64,000 bases of DNA. It comes from Paenibacillus rigui. Lineage in GTDB: Bacteria; Bacillota; Bacilli; Paenibacillales; NBRC-103111. The stretch's first letter is position 1. The number at the start of each line of letters is the position of its first letter. Shown piece by piece: positions 63,277 to 64,000 of this stretch. A model generated the notes under the pieces. It did not search any database. It was not told the DNA's origin and saw only the letters and a list, made by a program, of their open reading frames with translations. Made by a program: the position numbers and the translations under genes. The stretch covers positions 248,001 through 312,000 of the forward strand of contig NZ_NMQW01000017.1 of the NCBI RefSeq assembly GCF_002234615.1, in the 5' to 3' direction.

Positions 63277-64000
63277 TTAATGCTCTGTCCAGCTATCCAG
63301 GTAAGACTTCTGCTCTTCGCTTAAGGTATCGATAGCGATACCCAACGATTCCAGCTTGAAGCGGGCAACCTGTTCATCCAGCTCATAAGGAACATTAACT
63401 ACCTTTTTACCGATTTGCTCGTAGTTGTCATTGACATATTTCAACGACATCGCCTGCAGCGCGAAGGTCATATCCATGATTTCCGCCGGATGACCATCCC
63501 CAGCTGCCAGGTTGACCAGACGTCCTTCCGCGATCAAATAAAACTTGCGTCCGTCGTGCAGCGTGTACTCCTCAATGTTGCGGCGTACTGTACGCTTGGA
63601 TACCGAAAGTGCATCCAGCTCCGGTTTGTTCACTTCCACGTCGAAGTGTCCCGCATTGGATAAAATCGCGCCGTCTTTCATCACTTTGTAATGCTCGCCG
63701 CGAATAACATCACGGTTGCCTGTTACCGTCACAAAGAAATCGCCAACTTTGGCCGCTTCGGTCATCGACATCACGGCAAAGCCGTCCATGTAAGCCTCGA
63801 CCCCTTTAATTGCATCCACTTCCGCTACAACAACGTTCGCACCCAAGCCTTTAGCCCGCATGGCCACACCTTTACCGCACCAGCCATAGCCTACAACGAC
63901 AACGGTTTTTCCTGCAACGACCAGATTCGTCGTACGGTTGATGCCATCCCAAACGGATTGCCCCGTACCATAACGGTTATCGAACAAGTATTTGCAGAAT
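63277..64000 (-). CDS. ahcY: Adenosylhomocysteinase (3' part of gene)
   Basis: The last 241 codons or so are present; the gene continues past the right edge. AhcY splits S-adenosylhomocysteine into homocysteine and adenosine using bound NAD. The NAD loop [20 protein letters not shown] is near the middle, with [18 protein letters not shown] after it and AGHFDVEV near 118 of the visible part; the family C-terminus ends here in SWTEH. Many Bacillales use MTA/SAH nucleosidase and LuxS instead, so AhcY gives a direct SAH route beside the mtn genes of this window. Confidence 0.95.
   Translation of the reverse strand, partial: FCKYLFDNRYGTGQSVWDGINRTTNLVVAGKTVVVVGYGWCGKGVAMRAKGLGANVVVAEVDAIKGVEAYMDGFAVMSMTEAAKVGDFFVTVTGNRDVIRGEHYKVMKDGAILSNAGHFDVEVNKPELDALSVSKRTVRRNIEEYTLHDGRKFYLIAEGRLVNLAAGDGHPAEIMDMTFALQAMSLKYVNDNYEQIGKKVVNVPYELDEQVARFKLESLGIAIDTLSEEQKSYLDSWTEH

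Overview
The window looks like a chromosomal segment of a Gram-positive, endospore-forming Bacillales bacterium, most likely Paenibacillus or a close relative. The reasons are the Bacillus-type order of the division/cell-wall cluster running into spoIIGA-sigE-sigG, ylmC-pgeF-ylmE-sepF-ylmG-ylmH-divIVA, ileS, lspA, rluD and a pyr operon; strong AGGAGG ribosome sites with frequent TTG and GTG starts; T-box and PyrR leaders; and a DNPR-type MurE with an acetylated diaminopimelate pathway. The call rests on gene content and order only. I see no rRNA, tRNA, CRISPR array, transposase or phage gene.

Layout. 1-1.7 kb: 5' part of a sugar-type ABC solute-binding lipoprotein, a possible gene remnant and a hexapeptide acetyltransferase. 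1.9-5.1 kb: leuCD with a divergent LysR regulator. 5.2-13.9 kb: a methionine-salvage/proline block (mtnU divergent from mtnE, then a T-box leader, proB-proA-proC and mtnW-mtnX-mtnB in one close-packed run). 14.2-15.6 kb: an unusual membrane protein with a PstS-like domain, then a short inverted-repeat element. 15.9-24.8 kb (minus): the pyrimidine operon pyrR-pyrB-pyrC-carA-carB-pyrF-pyrE with a PyrR attenuator. 25.1-28.4 kb: dapH-dapL and convergent patA, which together make meso-diaminopimelate by the acetyl route. 28.4-34.3 kb: rluD, lspA, a DksA/TraR-type protein, a DUF5665 protein and ileS with its T-box. 34.3-41.4 kb: divIVA to spoIIGA. 41.6-61.7 kb: ftsZ back to mraZ, the division and cell-wall cluster. 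61.8-64 kb: a DUF4349 lipoprotein, a second copy of the inverted-repeat element and the 3' part of ahcY.

How it fits together. DapH, PatA and DapL supply meso-DAP, MurE (DNPR signature) adds it to the peptidoglycan precursor, and MurF, MraY, MurG, SpoVE, PBP2B and SpoVD complete wall and cortex synthesis beside the FtsZ/FtsA/SepF/DivIVA division proteins. SpoIIGA, SigE and SigG link the cluster to sporulation. MtnU/E/W/X/B return methylthioadenosine carbon to methionine, while AhcY recycles S-adenosylhomocysteine.

The most unusual signal is a structured element found three times, directly before the ribosome sites of mraY, divIB and sigE: TTACGAAG, then an 8-bp hairpin with a 3-nt loop whose stem sequence differs each time, then 3 nt and AGGAGG. 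Other notable items are two modular copies of a MITE-like inverted repeat about 47 kb apart, the joining of methionine-salvage genes to a T-box-led proline operon, and the PstS-like membrane fusion. I found no clear new defence, mobile or biosynthetic system.
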